Origin: Pseudopedobacter saltans DSM 12145
Lineage (GTDB): Bacteria; Bacteroidota; Bacteroidia; Sphingobacteriales; Sphingobacteriaceae
Direction of reading: 5' to 3'
NCBI RefSeq assembly: GCF_000190735.1
Contig: NC_015177.1
Coordinates: forward strand, 3,968,001 to 4,032,000
DNA: 64,000 bases
Part shown: piece by piece, positions 9,921-18,525 of the stretch
Position numbering within the stretch: the first letter of the stretch is position 1
How the letters are laid out: each line of letters starts with the position of its first letter
Notes under the pieces: model-generated
Database searches by the model: none
Seen by the model: only the letters and a program-made list of their open reading frames with translations
Told to the model about the DNA's origin: nothing
Made by a program: the position numbers and the translations under genes

Positions 9921-9951
9921 TAAAAGTATAATTAAATTTTCAATTGCCAAA
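9921..9951 (-). promoter_or_regulatory. xylB operon promoter
   Basis: On the minus strand TTTG (9948-9951) and TACTTTTA (9921-9928) are separated by 19 nt, matching the Bacteroidota -33/-7 consensus TTTG-N19-TAnnTTTG well. The palindromic operator follows immediately downstream. Confidence 0.7.
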
Positions 9952-9980
9952 GTTTCATGGAAATTTATTTACTTTAAGTA

Positions 9981-11003
9981 TTGAAAAAGAAAACGACTAT
10001 TTACGATATAGCCAAGGAGCTAAACGTAACTGTTTCCACAGTATCGAGGGCATTAAACGGGTTTTCGACCATAAGTGAGGCTACGAGAAAAGCTGTTTTG
10101 GAAACTGCAAAAAAACTGAATTACAGTCCGAACAAGTTGGCTTCTTCTTTAAAATCGGGAAGAACCCAAACGATTGGCGTCATTGTTCCGAGTACACAAG
10201 TACATTTTTTTGCTTCGGTAATTCATAGCATTGAGCAAACTTTAAAGAATGCAGGATACCGGGTCTTACTTTATCAATCCAATGAATCTTTGGAGAATGA
10301 GATTAACGGAGTGAAGACATTATTAGAAGCACAGGTAGACGGAATTATTGCATCTATGTCGTTAGAAACCGAGAACGTTTCACATTTTCAGGATGTAATT
10401 AAGCAACAGAAGCCTTTAATTCTTTTTGACAGAACACATAAAAATATTAATGCTCCTTCGGTTACGATAAATGATACTGATGCAGGGTATATTGCCACTA
10501 AGCATTTAATAGATCAGGGATATCGAAATATCGGGTTTGTTACTACGAATCATCAGATCAAGATATTCAATGAGCGTTTTGAAGGTTATAAAAAAGCTTT
10601 AAGCGACCACAATCTGCCCTATGTAGAAGATCATGTAGTTTTCGGAGGTTTATCTATTAAGGATGGCCGTTTTGGCGCTGGGAAATTATTAAGATCCGCT
10701 AAAGTACCTGATGCTATTATTGCTGGGGATGATTTTACAGCTTTAGGTGTTATAAAGAAACTGAAGGAACAGGATTTGACTCCTCCTAAAATTGGAGTTA
10801 TGGGATTTGCCAACGAAACTTTTTCCGCTTTTATTACACCAAATCTGTCTACTATTGATCAACAAGCTAATAAAATGGGAGCGGAGTGTGCAAAGATGTT
10901 TTTAAAGATGGTAAAAAAGAAAAATCCATACGAAAAAATAGAACATATTATTTTAGAACCTCTTTTGGTGGAAAGGCAATCTACAAATAAAAATAATGCA
11001 TAA
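9981..11003 (+). CDS. LacI-family regulator, probable xylose repressor
   Basis: This 340-residue protein has an N-terminal LacI helix-turn-helix (TIYDIAKELNVTVSTVSRAL, residues 5-24), the hinge-helix region KLASSLKSGRT, and a periplasmic-binding-protein-like sensor domain (about 62-335). It is divergent from xylB across a gap holding one perfect palindromic operator, so it very likely controls the xylose operon and itself. The start is TTG at 9981; an in-frame stop lies two codons upstream and the HTH begins immediately, so no ATG start is available. It may be named XylR by function, but no specific ortholog is claimed. Confidence 0.88.
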   Translation: MKKKTTIYDIAKELNVTVSTVSRALNGFSTISEATRKAVLETAKKLNYSPNKLASSLKSGRTQTIGVIVPSTQVHFFASVIHSIEQTLKNAGYRVLLYQSNESLENEINGVKTLLEAQVDGIIASMSLETENVSHFQDVIKQQKPLILFDRTHKNINAPSVTINDTDAGYIATKHLIDQGYRNIGFVTTNHQIKIFNERFEGYKKALSDHNLPYVEDHVVFGGLSIKDGRFGAGKLLRSAKVPDAIIAGDDFTALGVIKKLKEQDLTPPKIGVMGFANETFSAFITPNLSTIDQQANKMGAECAKMFLKMVKKKNPYEKIEHIILEPLLVERQSTNKNNA

Positions 11004-11048
11004 TTTTGCATAATATTTGTATATTATTAGGTAATTAAATATTGTCTT

Positions 11049-11510
11049 ATGGCGGATAAAATTAAAGTATTATATGTTGATGATGAGGATAATAATCTAA
11101 TCTCATTCAAAGCTAACTTTAGAATGGAGTATAAGGTTTTTACTGCCATAAGCGGAGAGGAAGCACTTAAGATTTTAGAAAAGGAAAATATTGATATTAT
11201 CATCACCGACCAGCGCATGCCTAATATGACAGGTGTTGAGTTCCTGGAAATGGTAATTGAGAAAAATCCAGACCCGATGCGCATTCTTTTAACCGGATAT
11301 GCTGATATGTCCGCAGTTATTGATGCAGTAAACCGGGGAAAAATCTATCATTATCTGGCGAAGCCGTGGGATGAAAAGGAAATGCATGAAACTATCCAAA
11401 ATGCCTACGAAGCTCTTAAAAAGAAACGTGATTTAAACGATCTTAATAAGAAGCTTGAGGCGTCAAACGATCAGCTAGAGTTTATGTTAAGACAAAATTT
11501 ATTGTCTTAA
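11049..11510 (+). CDS. response regulator with lone receiver domain
   Basis: This 153-residue protein is a receiver domain (about 1-125) with the acidic pair D11-D12, phospho-acceptor D54 in IITDQRMPN, T82 and K105 (AKPW), followed by a short C-terminal helix that may form a coiled coil (KKRDLNDLNKKLEAS). There is no output domain, so it probably signals through protein contacts. Its sequence closely resembles the receiver domain of the receiver-kinase at 11912-12997, suggesting duplication. Its last 4 nt overlap the end of the convergent receiver gene at 11507. It starts 45 bp after the LacI-type gene on the same strand. Confidence 0.88.
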   Translation: MADKIKVLYVDDEDNNLISFKANFRMEYKVFTAISGEEALKILEKENIDIIITDQRMPNMTGVEFLEMVIEKNPDPMRILLTGYADMSAVIDAVNRGKIYHYLAKPWDEKEMHETIQNAYEALKKKRDLNDLNKKLEASNDQLEFMLRQNLLS

Positions 11511-11899
11511 AAATCAGCAAGTTCTATAATTTCTTTTATTTCTTCTACAGAATATGGTTTCTGAAGGACTTTTAGTACAGAAGGGTAGGTGCCGATCCTT
11601 TGGATTTCGTTTTTATTCAGCGATGTAGTAATCGGAACAATCCTGTACCATTGCTTTTTCTCTTCATCTAGTTGCTCAAAAGCGTCTAAAAAATCAAATC
11701 CTGTCATAACAGGCATCATAATATCCAATAATATAATGGTGTTTGAATGGGATTCGATATTGTCTATATGCTTCAAACAGGAGTGTGCTTCATAAAAGCT
11801 TTTTACTGATAAACTATTGTCTATTTTATCGATTAACTTTTCGGCGATAAAACAGTCTAGTTCTCTATCGTCTACTACAATGAATGCTAAGGTATCCAT
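11507..11899 (-). CDS. CheY-like receiver, last gene of signalling operon
   Basis: This 130-residue single receiver domain has D10-D11, phospho-acceptor D59 (ILLDIMMPVMTG), T91/T92 and K114 (QKPY). It resembles the Rcp1/RssB-like small receivers that pair with cytoplasmic kinases. It lies 12 nt after the receiver-kinase gene and is the last of five tightly packed minus-strand genes beginning with an acyltransferase-like gene at 18239. It has no DNA-binding output, so the final response of this pathway is not encoded here. It converges on another receiver gene with a 4-nt overlap. Confidence 0.88.
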   Translation of the reverse strand: MDTLAFIVVDDRELDCFIAEKLIDKIDNSLSVKSFYEAHSCLKHIDNIESHSNTIILLDIMMPVMTGFDFLDAFEQLDEEKKQWYRIVPITTSLNKNEIQRIGTYPSVLKVLQKPYSVEEIKEIIELADF

Positions 11900-11911
11900 A
11901 TCGAAACAATT

Positions 11912-12997
11912 TTATTTATGAGGAATTCTAACTATAAACTTCGTGCCCACGTTAAGTTCAGACTCAACTTCTATTTTTCCGTTTAATTTAGTAAGTGCAC
12001 TTTTAAGATTAAATAAGCCAAATCCCGAGCCTGTAGCCTGATAATGTGCTCTGAAAAATAGATTGAAGATCTCTGATTGATATTTACTGTCGATACCGTG
12101 TCCGTTGTCTTCTACTATAATAGTTGCCTCCCCTTTTTTAACGTTAATTTTAAGATTTACGAATTTATTCTCCCGGTCTGGAACCTGATACTTAAATGCA
12201 TTTGACAGTAAGTTATTTATAATAAGTTTTACCGAAAGAATATCGTTCCAAAACGGTTCGTTTTGCTCTAGTTCTGTATTAAATGCGATATTCTCTGTTT
12301 TGGTGTATATACTGAATAAGTCCGACATTTCTTTTACTATATCTTCGAAATTTATATCAGATATGGTTAAAGTGCCTCGTTCCAGACTATAATAATCATG
12401 CATATTTAAGATGAAATTATCCAGTTTTTCAACAGATTTATTCATCATTCTTAAGATTTCCTTGATTTCCTTAATGTCCTGGATATTTAAAGCCAGATTT
12501 ATTCCACCTGCGATACCAACCAAAGGACCACGTAAGTCGTGACTTACGCTATAAGCAAATTTGTCCAATTCCTGATATGCCTTTTCGAGTTCCTTGTTTT
12601 TTATAGCAAGAAACGAGTTGGCAAGGTAGAATTTATTAGCCTCTTCAATAGCCGTTAAAATATCGGCATCTAGCCAGGGCTTTTTTACATATCTGAAGAC
12701 GTGTCCTTTGTTAATGGCGCTGATAACATCTTCTATATCAGAAAATCCGGTTATTAAAATTCTTATAGGAAGTGGATGACTGCTTCGAATTTCCTGAAAA
12801 AACTCTACCCCCGTCATATTGGGCATACGCTGATCGCAAAAGATAACCCGGATATCCGGATTGGAATTGAGGCAATCGAAGGCTTCTGCTGCGGTTTGTA
12901 CACAAAATACTTTGTAGTCAAACCGTAATAATGCCTTGAAACCAATCAGGTTATTAGCTTCATCATCCAAATACAGAACCTTAATTTTGTTTTCCAT
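11912..12997 (-). CDS. receiver-histidine kinase hybrid (REC-HisKA-HATPase)
   Basis: This 361-residue cytoplasmic protein has an N-terminal receiver domain (residues 5-120; phospho-acceptor D55, K106), a coiled linker, a dimerisation/phospho-acceptor domain with H153 in SVSHDLRGPL, and an ATPase domain with N-box NNLLSNAFKY, VEDNGHGID and GSGFGLFNLK. The receiver-first order suggests it is a relay component that receives phosphate and adjusts its own kinase activity. It lies 15 nt after the 7TM sensor kinase gene and 12 nt before a CheY-like gene, so a phosphorelay of sensor, hybrid and receiver is likely. Confidence 0.9.
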   Translation of the reverse strand: MENKIKVLYLDDEANNLIGFKALLRFDYKVFCVQTAAEAFDCLNSNPDIRVIFCDQRMPNMTGVEFFQEIRSSHPLPIRILITGFSDIEDVISAINKGHVFRYVKKPWLDADILTAIEEANKFYLANSFLAIKNKELEKAYQELDKFAYSVSHDLRGPLVGIAGGINLALNIQDIKEIKEILRMMNKSVEKLDNFILNMHDYYSLERGTLTISDINFEDIVKEMSDLFSIYTKTENIAFNTELEQNEPFWNDILSVKLIINNLLSNAFKYQVPDRENKFVNLKINVKKGEATIIVEDNGHGIDSKYQSEIFNLFFRAHYQATGSGFGLFNLKSALTKLNGKIEVESELNVGTKFIVRIPHK

Positions 12998-13012
12998 TCA
13001 GTAGTATTAGTG

Positions 13013-15172
13013 TTATGCTGGATCAGAGCGTTGTTTTAGGGGGAGTGTTATTTTAATTAAGGTTCCCTTACCTATTTCGCTAAAAAGCTCAATATCTCCA
13101 TTATGTTTTTTTACGGTATTGTATGCAATTGACATTCCTAGTCCAGTGCCTTCTCCTACATCCTTGGTTGTGAAAAACGGATCGAACACTTTCGTGATGT
13201 TGTTTTTGTCTATTCCACAACCGTTGTCTCCCATTTCTATGATCACATGGTCGTTCTCTGCTTTTACGGATATTCTTATTATTCCGTTACCATCATTTTT
13301 ATGCGTCTGATTAACAGCGTATATGGCGTTTGAGATGATATTTAAGAAGACCTGATTGAGCTTTCCGGGATAACATTCTATTTGAGGGATGTTATCCTGG
13401 TAATCTTTATCTACTTTAATGTTGCTGGCATTAATAAGGTTATTCATAATTACCAGAGTAGAGTCCATACCTTCTGTAATACTAGCAAGTTTCAAATCAT
13501 CTTCATCTACTCTCGAGAAGATTCGCAAGCCTTTTACTATTTCTGCAGTCCTGCTTGCACCTTCATTTATGCCCTTTAAAAGATGGTCAATTTCGATTTT
13601 AAGATAATCATAATCCAGATCTTCTTTATAATTTTCGATTGTTTTTTTCTTGTCTTCGATATTTTGGTCTGAATAAACCAATTCTTCGTAAGTGTCTATT
13701 GTATCTATAAGCATTCTTACGTCTCTTTGAAGGGGCGAAATATTTGAAGTTACGAAATTTATTGGATTATTAATTTCATGAGCTATGCCTGCCGTTAATT
13801 GACCTAAAGAAGCCATCTTTTCTGCAGCTACAAGTTGGGATTGTGTTTGTTTTAAATCTTCCAGAGTGATGGTAAGTTCCTCGTTAGCTTCTTTTAATTC
13901 TACAGTTCTTTCATTAACCCTGCGTTCCAGGATGGTGTTCTGTTCTTTAATAATTCTCTCATTTTCTTTAGCAATAGAAAGCGCCTGTGCCTGAGATTCT
14001 TCTTTTTCTTTCTTTAAAATATTAATCCTATCTGCCAAGGCTAAAGATAATAGTGCGACTTCCAGAGCAATACCAATCTGCATGGTATAGTTGGTAAATA
14101 AATTATCGGGTACTAATTCAAGATTACGAAGTGAGTACAGGATAAGCCCTAGTAAAAACATTGTCCAGGCAAATAGAAAATATCTTGCCGGGCGGAATCC
14201 CTGTCGGGCAATTTTTACAGCAGCTACGTAAATTAGGATAGCAATAGATATGGCTGCATAGTCTATCATTCGATAGCTAGCAATATCGTAACCAAAAATT
14301 CTTAATAAGATAGCAGTGCCATATAAAAAAAGGATTATGCCAAATAGCTTGTGTAATAAAGGCGTTCTTTGCTTGGTACTCAAAAAGCTGGAAACAAATA
14401 AGACAGCACAAATTCCTGCCAATCCCGGAAAAACAATCAGTGCTTTATTATATAGATGAGGGCTATTATTGAAAATAAATCGATAGGTATATCCTGATAG
14501 AGATGTTTGTGTTAGAGAAATAAATGCGGTGTATAAAACGTAATATAAATAACTCTTATCCTTAGTAGAGATAAAAAGGAATAGATTATAAAAAATCATC
14601 ACAAGGACGATTCCAATCCAAATTCCCCAAATTAAATCATGAACCAGTAATTTTTCGGCAATACCTTTAGGTGTTCCTAATACTAGAGGGAGTATCATCT
14701 GTTCACTGCTATTTACCTTTAAATAGTAGGTTGAAGTGCTGTCCTTTGGTAATTTAATATCAAAAACGAAACTTTGGTGTTGGTATTTTCTCTCTGAAAA
14801 CTTAAGCGTGTCACTTATTGACTGCTTATAATAGCCATTTTCTGTTCTTGTATAAAAATCACATTTATCTAAAGAAGGATAGTCGATAGCCAAAAGCAGA
14901 TTTTCAGATTCGCTGTTGTTTTTTATAGAGAATTTTATCCAAAAATCCGACTTGTTTAGTTTTAAATTAGGTGTTTGGGAAGTCGACTCTTCAAAAATCA
15001 TCGAAGGGGTGTCATTTATCGAAAGACTCTCTGTTTTATCTTCATAAATGTAAATATCCTTTCCAAGGATTATATTTTTACCTTCAAAATTTATAATTTC
15101 TTCAGCAAACGCACCAGAAAATTGAGTGCAAACAAATAAGGCTAAGTATATGAATTTATAGAAGTACTTCAT
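13013..15172 (-). CDS. 7TMR-DISM membrane sensor histidine kinase
   Basis: This 719-residue protein has a signal peptide (1-23), an extracytoplasmic jelly-roll-like sensor domain of the 7TMR-DISMED2 type (about 30-165), seven hydrophobic segments (about 178-380), a long coiled coil (385-450), a phospho-acceptor domain with H465 in GIAHEINNPINF, and an ATPase domain with NIISNAIYAV, GDNGCGID and GEGTGLGMS. DISM sensors are thought to bind small molecules or carbohydrates outside the membrane. Its start overlaps the 3' end of the ThiF-nitroreductase gene by 17 nt, which ties sensing to that enzyme's product or pathway. Confidence 0.92.
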   Translation of the reverse strand: MKYFYKFIYLALFVCTQFSGAFAEEIINFEGKNIILGKDIYIYEDKTESLSINDTPSMIFEESTSQTPNLKLNKSDFWIKFSIKNNSESENLLLAIDYPSLDKCDFYTRTENGYYKQSISDTLKFSERKYQHQSFVFDIKLPKDSTSTYYLKVNSSEQMILPLVLGTPKGIAEKLLVHDLIWGIWIGIVLVMIFYNLFLFISTKDKSYLYYVLYTAFISLTQTSLSGYTYRFIFNNSPHLYNKALIVFPGLAGICAVLFVSSFLSTKQRTPLLHKLFGIILFLYGTAILLRIFGYDIASYRMIDYAAISIAILIYVAAVKIARQGFRPARYFLFAWTMFLLGLILYSLRNLELVPDNLFTNYTMQIGIALEVALLSLALADRINILKKEKEESQAQALSIAKENERIIKEQNTILERRVNERTVELKEANEELTITLEDLKQTQSQLVAAEKMASLGQLTAGIAHEINNPINFVTSNISPLQRDVRMLIDTIDTYEELVYSDQNIEDKKKTIENYKEDLDYDYLKIEIDHLLKGINEGASRTAEIVKGLRIFSRVDEDDLKLASITEGMDSTLVIMNNLINASNIKVDKDYQDNIPQIECYPGKLNQVFLNIISNAIYAVNQTHKNDGNGIIRISVKAENDHVIIEMGDNGCGIDKNNITKVFDPFFTTKDVGEGTGLGMSIAYNTVKKHNGDIELFSEIGKGTLIKITLPLKQRSDPA

Positions 15173-17435
15173 TTAATAGCAATCTAAAGCTTTTTATATT
15201 TGGTTCTTCGGCTACAGATATTTTAACAAGGAAAACCTCTGCATCGTTATCATTAACGCCTGTTAAACTTTTAAAATCTTCTCTTAAAAGTTCCAATTCG
15301 GCGATGTTTTTTTGGTTCAATCCTTCTCCTTTTCCGTGTATCACCCTTGGGAATATATATAGCGGAGAAATTAATGGGTGAACAGCTAGCCCCAGAGTTG
15401 TAGCTTTCAGCCAAAATTGTTCTAAAGAACGGCCGCCCTCAAAAAAGTTTTCTGGAGTGTATTGCGGTAAAGTGATTAATGCAATAGCTGAAGCTGCTTT
15501 TACGCTCTTTTTGGCTATCATTTCTAAGCCTTTTCCACCATCTATATAATTGATTTCCTTTATTGTTTCAGTACTTTTAATAATACCAAGTGCCGCAAGC
15601 TGCGAATTACTCAAACCTAGAGTTTGAACGTCTATTCCATCTTTTCGGGATTCGGCTTCTTCCGGAGTCCATCTCATCTCGTGGTGGACAAAATCATAAT
15701 GCCCTTCTGCGTTAAGTAAGCGAATCCTGTCGCAGGCACCTATAATTCTTGCTAATTCATTGAGCTCTTCTTCTTTTTTAAACCATTTTATTGTTGCAGA
15801 TGGAATCGATTGTGCCGATTCGGTAAGTTGTCGATAGACAGATTCGGGTAATACAGGGGGAATAGAAAGATTTCTGTTTGTACATCTTCTTGAGATAGCG
15901 CTGTATAAGCCATCGATACCCAATTCCTCTTTATTTGATTTGCCGAATTTAATAGCAGCAATTAATCTTCTGTCATTGGCAATTGGTCTAAAATCGTAGC
16001 TGCAGGTCAAGCCATTTTTTAGGGCGCTTATCCGTAAATTTTCATACGCCGCCCCGAAAGTCAATAAAGAAGCGATGTTTTGATAATCTCCGAATGAGAA
16101 AGACCTGTATTCGTCATGAAATAGGAAAAGAACACTATTTTTATATAGCCATTTCCATGGTTGATCATTTCCCGTTGAGGGTGCGAGGCAGGCATCTTCA
16201 ACTAATTTGTTAATCAGTGAATCATCTACTATTAAGTTACTACTCTCAAATTTATAGTTCGAAAGGATATGCAGGGCTTCCGTTTTTGTTAATGGAGTAA
16301 AAGGGTTTTTTCTTACTAAAGGTGTTGCTTCCTTCTCTTTTTTGTTTTTAACCAGCGATTCCAGATCTATATAATATCTTCCTGAGTCTGTAAAGGAGCC
16401 CAATAACATTCTTCTCGAAATGTCTGTGGTAACAGCTCCCCCCAATACTACGGATGACGCGAGCTGAGGCCAGGTGTTAATAGTCTGTTCCACTTCTACC
16501 ATAGAAGCTTTTAGTCTGTTGGAAATAGTTTCTGCACCAACAATCCTCAAAATGAAAGGAACTTTATCTTCATTACTCAGGTTTTTTATGGTAGAAGGAT
16601 TTAACCCTTCGGCTAAACCATGTAAAATTGGTAAAGAGGGATTCAAATCAAAGCGTTCCACGTCCAGCATACCCCGATCATTGGTTTCCATGATAACAGG
16701 TATTCCTAATTCTCGGGCTTTAAATCTGCTCTCTATTTTGATATCCAATCCATCACATACTTCAACTAATAAATCCAGTTTCCCTCCATCCAGAAAGAAA
16801 TCATTAAAGTTTTCGTTTTTAAGACCATCGTTAAAAATTTCAACATTTAAAAAAGGATCAATTTCGGCTATTTCTCTGGCAGCAATAATTGTTTTATTCA
16901 GGCCAAGGTTATGAACCCCGGTTCTTATACGGTTTAGATTGGATAATTCTGCTGTGTCAAAATCCGCGAGTTTTAAACTTCCGCAAATACGTTCCATAGC
17001 AATGGTCAACGCAATAGATTGTCCAACAGAAAGCCCTATGATACCGATTTTCTTTTTTTCTAAGATATCCTGTTCTTCGGAAGTAATTTTATATTTATTC
17101 CGGTTTGTTCTAACAGTAACGAATTCTTCCTTGTCGAGAAGATGAACCAGATAATTGTTCCAGGGATAGAATACCCAAACTCCATATTTTTCTATAGGGT
17201 TTCCATTTAGATGCTTTGCTATTAGTTCAGAATAATCCTGCTCGGTTAGTTTTATAGAAGGGTTTTGAATTTTGATCAGTTCTTTCAACTGGCTATAAAT
17301 TTCGTCCCTTACAAATGACACAGGTTTATCTCGTAGCAAATTCTGCAGCTCTTTTTCATCCGAAGTATTATTTGGATAATAAAAACGGGGTTTGTATATA
17401 TTGTCCAAAGAGTTTTCTTTGTTTAAGCTTTTCAT
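15156..17435 (-). CDS. ThiF/E1-like adenylyltransferase fused to nitroreductase-like domain (Rv1355c type)
   Basis: This 759-residue two-domain protein has an E1/ThiF Rossmann domain in its first half (GIIGLSVGQSIA near residue 130; ADFDTAELSNLNR, the E1 ATP/Mg signature) and a flavin nitroreductase-like domain in its second half (APSTGNDQPWKW near residue 420). ThiF-type domains adenylate C-termini of small proteins or peptides; nitroreductase folds oxidise or reduce small molecules, and in azole-forming pathways they dehydrogenate heterocycles. The architecture recalls the Rv1355c family, whose role is unknown. The usual CxxC zinc pairs of E1 enzymes are not obvious. It is second in an operon after an acyltransferase-like gene (12-nt gap). 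Confidence 0.82.
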   Translation of the reverse strand: MKSLNKENSLDNIYKPRFYYPNNTSDEKELQNLLRDKPVSFVRDEIYSQLKELIKIQNPSIKLTEQDYSELIAKHLNGNPIEKYGVWVFYPWNNYLVHLLDKEEFVTVRTNRNKYKITSEEQDILEKKKIGIIGLSVGQSIALTIAMERICGSLKLADFDTAELSNLNRIRTGVHNLGLNKTIIAAREIAEIDPFLNVEIFNDGLKNENFNDFFLDGGKLDLLVEVCDGLDIKIESRFKARELGIPVIMETNDRGMLDVERFDLNPSLPILHGLAEGLNPSTIKNLSNEDKVPFILRIVGAETISNRLKASMVEVEQTINTWPQLASSVVLGGAVTTDISRRMLLGSFTDSGRYYIDLESLVKNKKEKEATPLVRKNPFTPLTKTEALHILSNYKFESSNLIVDDSLINKLVEDACLAPSTGNDQPWKWLYKNSVLFLFHDEYRSFSFGDYQNIASLLTFGAAYENLRISALKNGLTCSYDFRPIANDRRLIAAIKFGKSNKEELGIDGLYSAISRRCTNRNLSIPPVLPESVYRQLTESAQSIPSATIKWFKKEEELNELARIIGACDRIRLLNAEGHYDFVHHEMRWTPEEAESRKDGIDVQTLGLSNSQLAALGIIKSTETIKEINYIDGGKGLEMIAKKSVKAASAIALITLPQYTPENFFEGGRSLEQFWLKATTLGLAVHPLISPLYIFPRVIHGKGEGLNQKNIAELELLREDFKSLTGVNDNDAEVFLVKISVAEEPNIKSFRLLLNEVLL

Positions 17436-17447
17436 ATATGTTTTTTA

Positions 17448-18239
17448 TCAAAGTTTAGCTATGCTCTCCTGATAGTTTATTTTTGCATTTGATATCGTTT
17501 TCGCCAAATCCCAGTTCTCCAAATTGGGGATCCTGATCTTATAATCAATTTCGATTTCTTTATTTCTTAGAACTTCCATTCTTAGAATATCCAGATTCTC
17601 TCTGATTTTTAGTATAGCTTCCTTGTCTTCAGAATGAGCTTTGCTTAGTGTGGGTACATCTTTCAGTACCATTGTTGTTGCTATAAGGTCTAATTTTGGA
17701 TAATAAAAAGTTCCTTGATTACCCACATTTGGTTCAAGTTCCATACCTACCGCTTCTCCGGGCTTTATGGTATAAGGAGCACATAAAGCAAATAAAGATT
17801 GTATGCCTATTTGGTGAGAAATAGCGGCGGCAGTCCTTATTAAAAAGATACTACCTATACCGTGACCGGCTATTTCCCGAGAATTCCATAATCCACAGAG
17901 TTCACCAGTTCCATGTTGAGCATATTGCCAGATCAGGCCAAATATTTTAGGATCTAAAGCACAGGTCGCTTCTTCTATGGGTAAAGGCTGGTTACCGCCG
18001 GCAACGTGAACGCGGGCGCCACCGTAAACTCTTTCTCCATCCATTGATTCGACAACCATCACAAACGCGGCCGGATTATACATCCAGTCATGTTTAGAGG
18101 AAGTTACCTTTGTAATACCTATATTGCTGAGTACCTGAGTATGTCCTTCAATGAATTTCTCACATGTGTCAGGGTCGTCTATAGCTCTGAAAGCTCTAAG
18201 TCTTACAGCAGGTCTATCTTTATTTAAGCTAGATTCCAT
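17448..18239 (-). CDS. GNAT/autoinducer-synthase-like acyltransferase
   Basis: This protein of about 263 residues probably belongs to the GNAT-like N-acyltransferase superfamily that includes acyl-homoserine-lactone synthases and FeeM-type N-acyl amino acid synthases. Support: a central mixed region with VMVVESMDGERVYGGARVH (strand plus arginine, as in such synthases) and an acyl-CoA/ACP-binding-like loop EIAGHGIGSIFLIRTAAA. The family match is by pattern only. It is the first gene of the five-gene signalling operon. An upstream in-frame TTG at 18281 would add 14 residues; ATG at 18239 is preferred because Bacteroidota rarely use TTG and the conserved part begins after it. Confidence 0.6.
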   Translation of the reverse strand: MESSLNKDRPAVRLRAFRAIDDPDTCEKFIEGHTQVLSNIGITKVTSSKHDWMYNPAAFVMVVESMDGERVYGGARVHVAGGNQPLPIEEATCALDPKIFGLIWQYAQHGTGELCGLWNSREIAGHGIGSIFLIRTAAAISHQIGIQSLFALCAPYTIKPGEAVGMELEPNVGNQGTFYYPKLDLIATTMVLKDVPTLSKAHSEDKEAILKIRENLDILRMEVLRNKEIEIDYKIRIPNLENWDLAKTISNAKINYQESIAKL

Positions 18240-18337
18240 TGCGATTAGGTGTGTTGTCGTTTTAGAGGATGAATATAGCAAAATTGGCTAAGTTGATTAA
18301 TATGTTTTAAAAATAACTTTTTCCATCCTGTACTATC

Positions 18338-18361
18338 CCGGCATCGATGCCGGCAACGATT
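18338..18361. promoter_or_regulatory. repeated regulatory motif, copy 1, before block 1 SusC
   Basis: CCGGCATCGATGCCGG (18338-18353) is a perfect 16-bp palindrome. Read on the minus strand, 18342-18361 is ATCGTTGCCGGC-type sequence followed by ATCGATG, the same element found at 34006 and 38465. It lies 165 bp before SusC and about 100 bp before the divergent acyltransferase gene. A TATCTTTC box at 18381 could be the -7 element for SusC. Confidence 0.65.
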
Positions 18362-18525
18362 GCGTGTTTTTTTTTAGATATATCTTTCGTTTTTGTACAA
18401 AAACTAGCTACAATTGCTAAAACCAATTGATTTAATCTGTATTCATAATAATGGTAAGAGTTAGAGAAAAGATAGCGCTCTGAAAGTGTTACGATTAAAA
18501 TCAACAGCTAAATTAATAAACAGTT

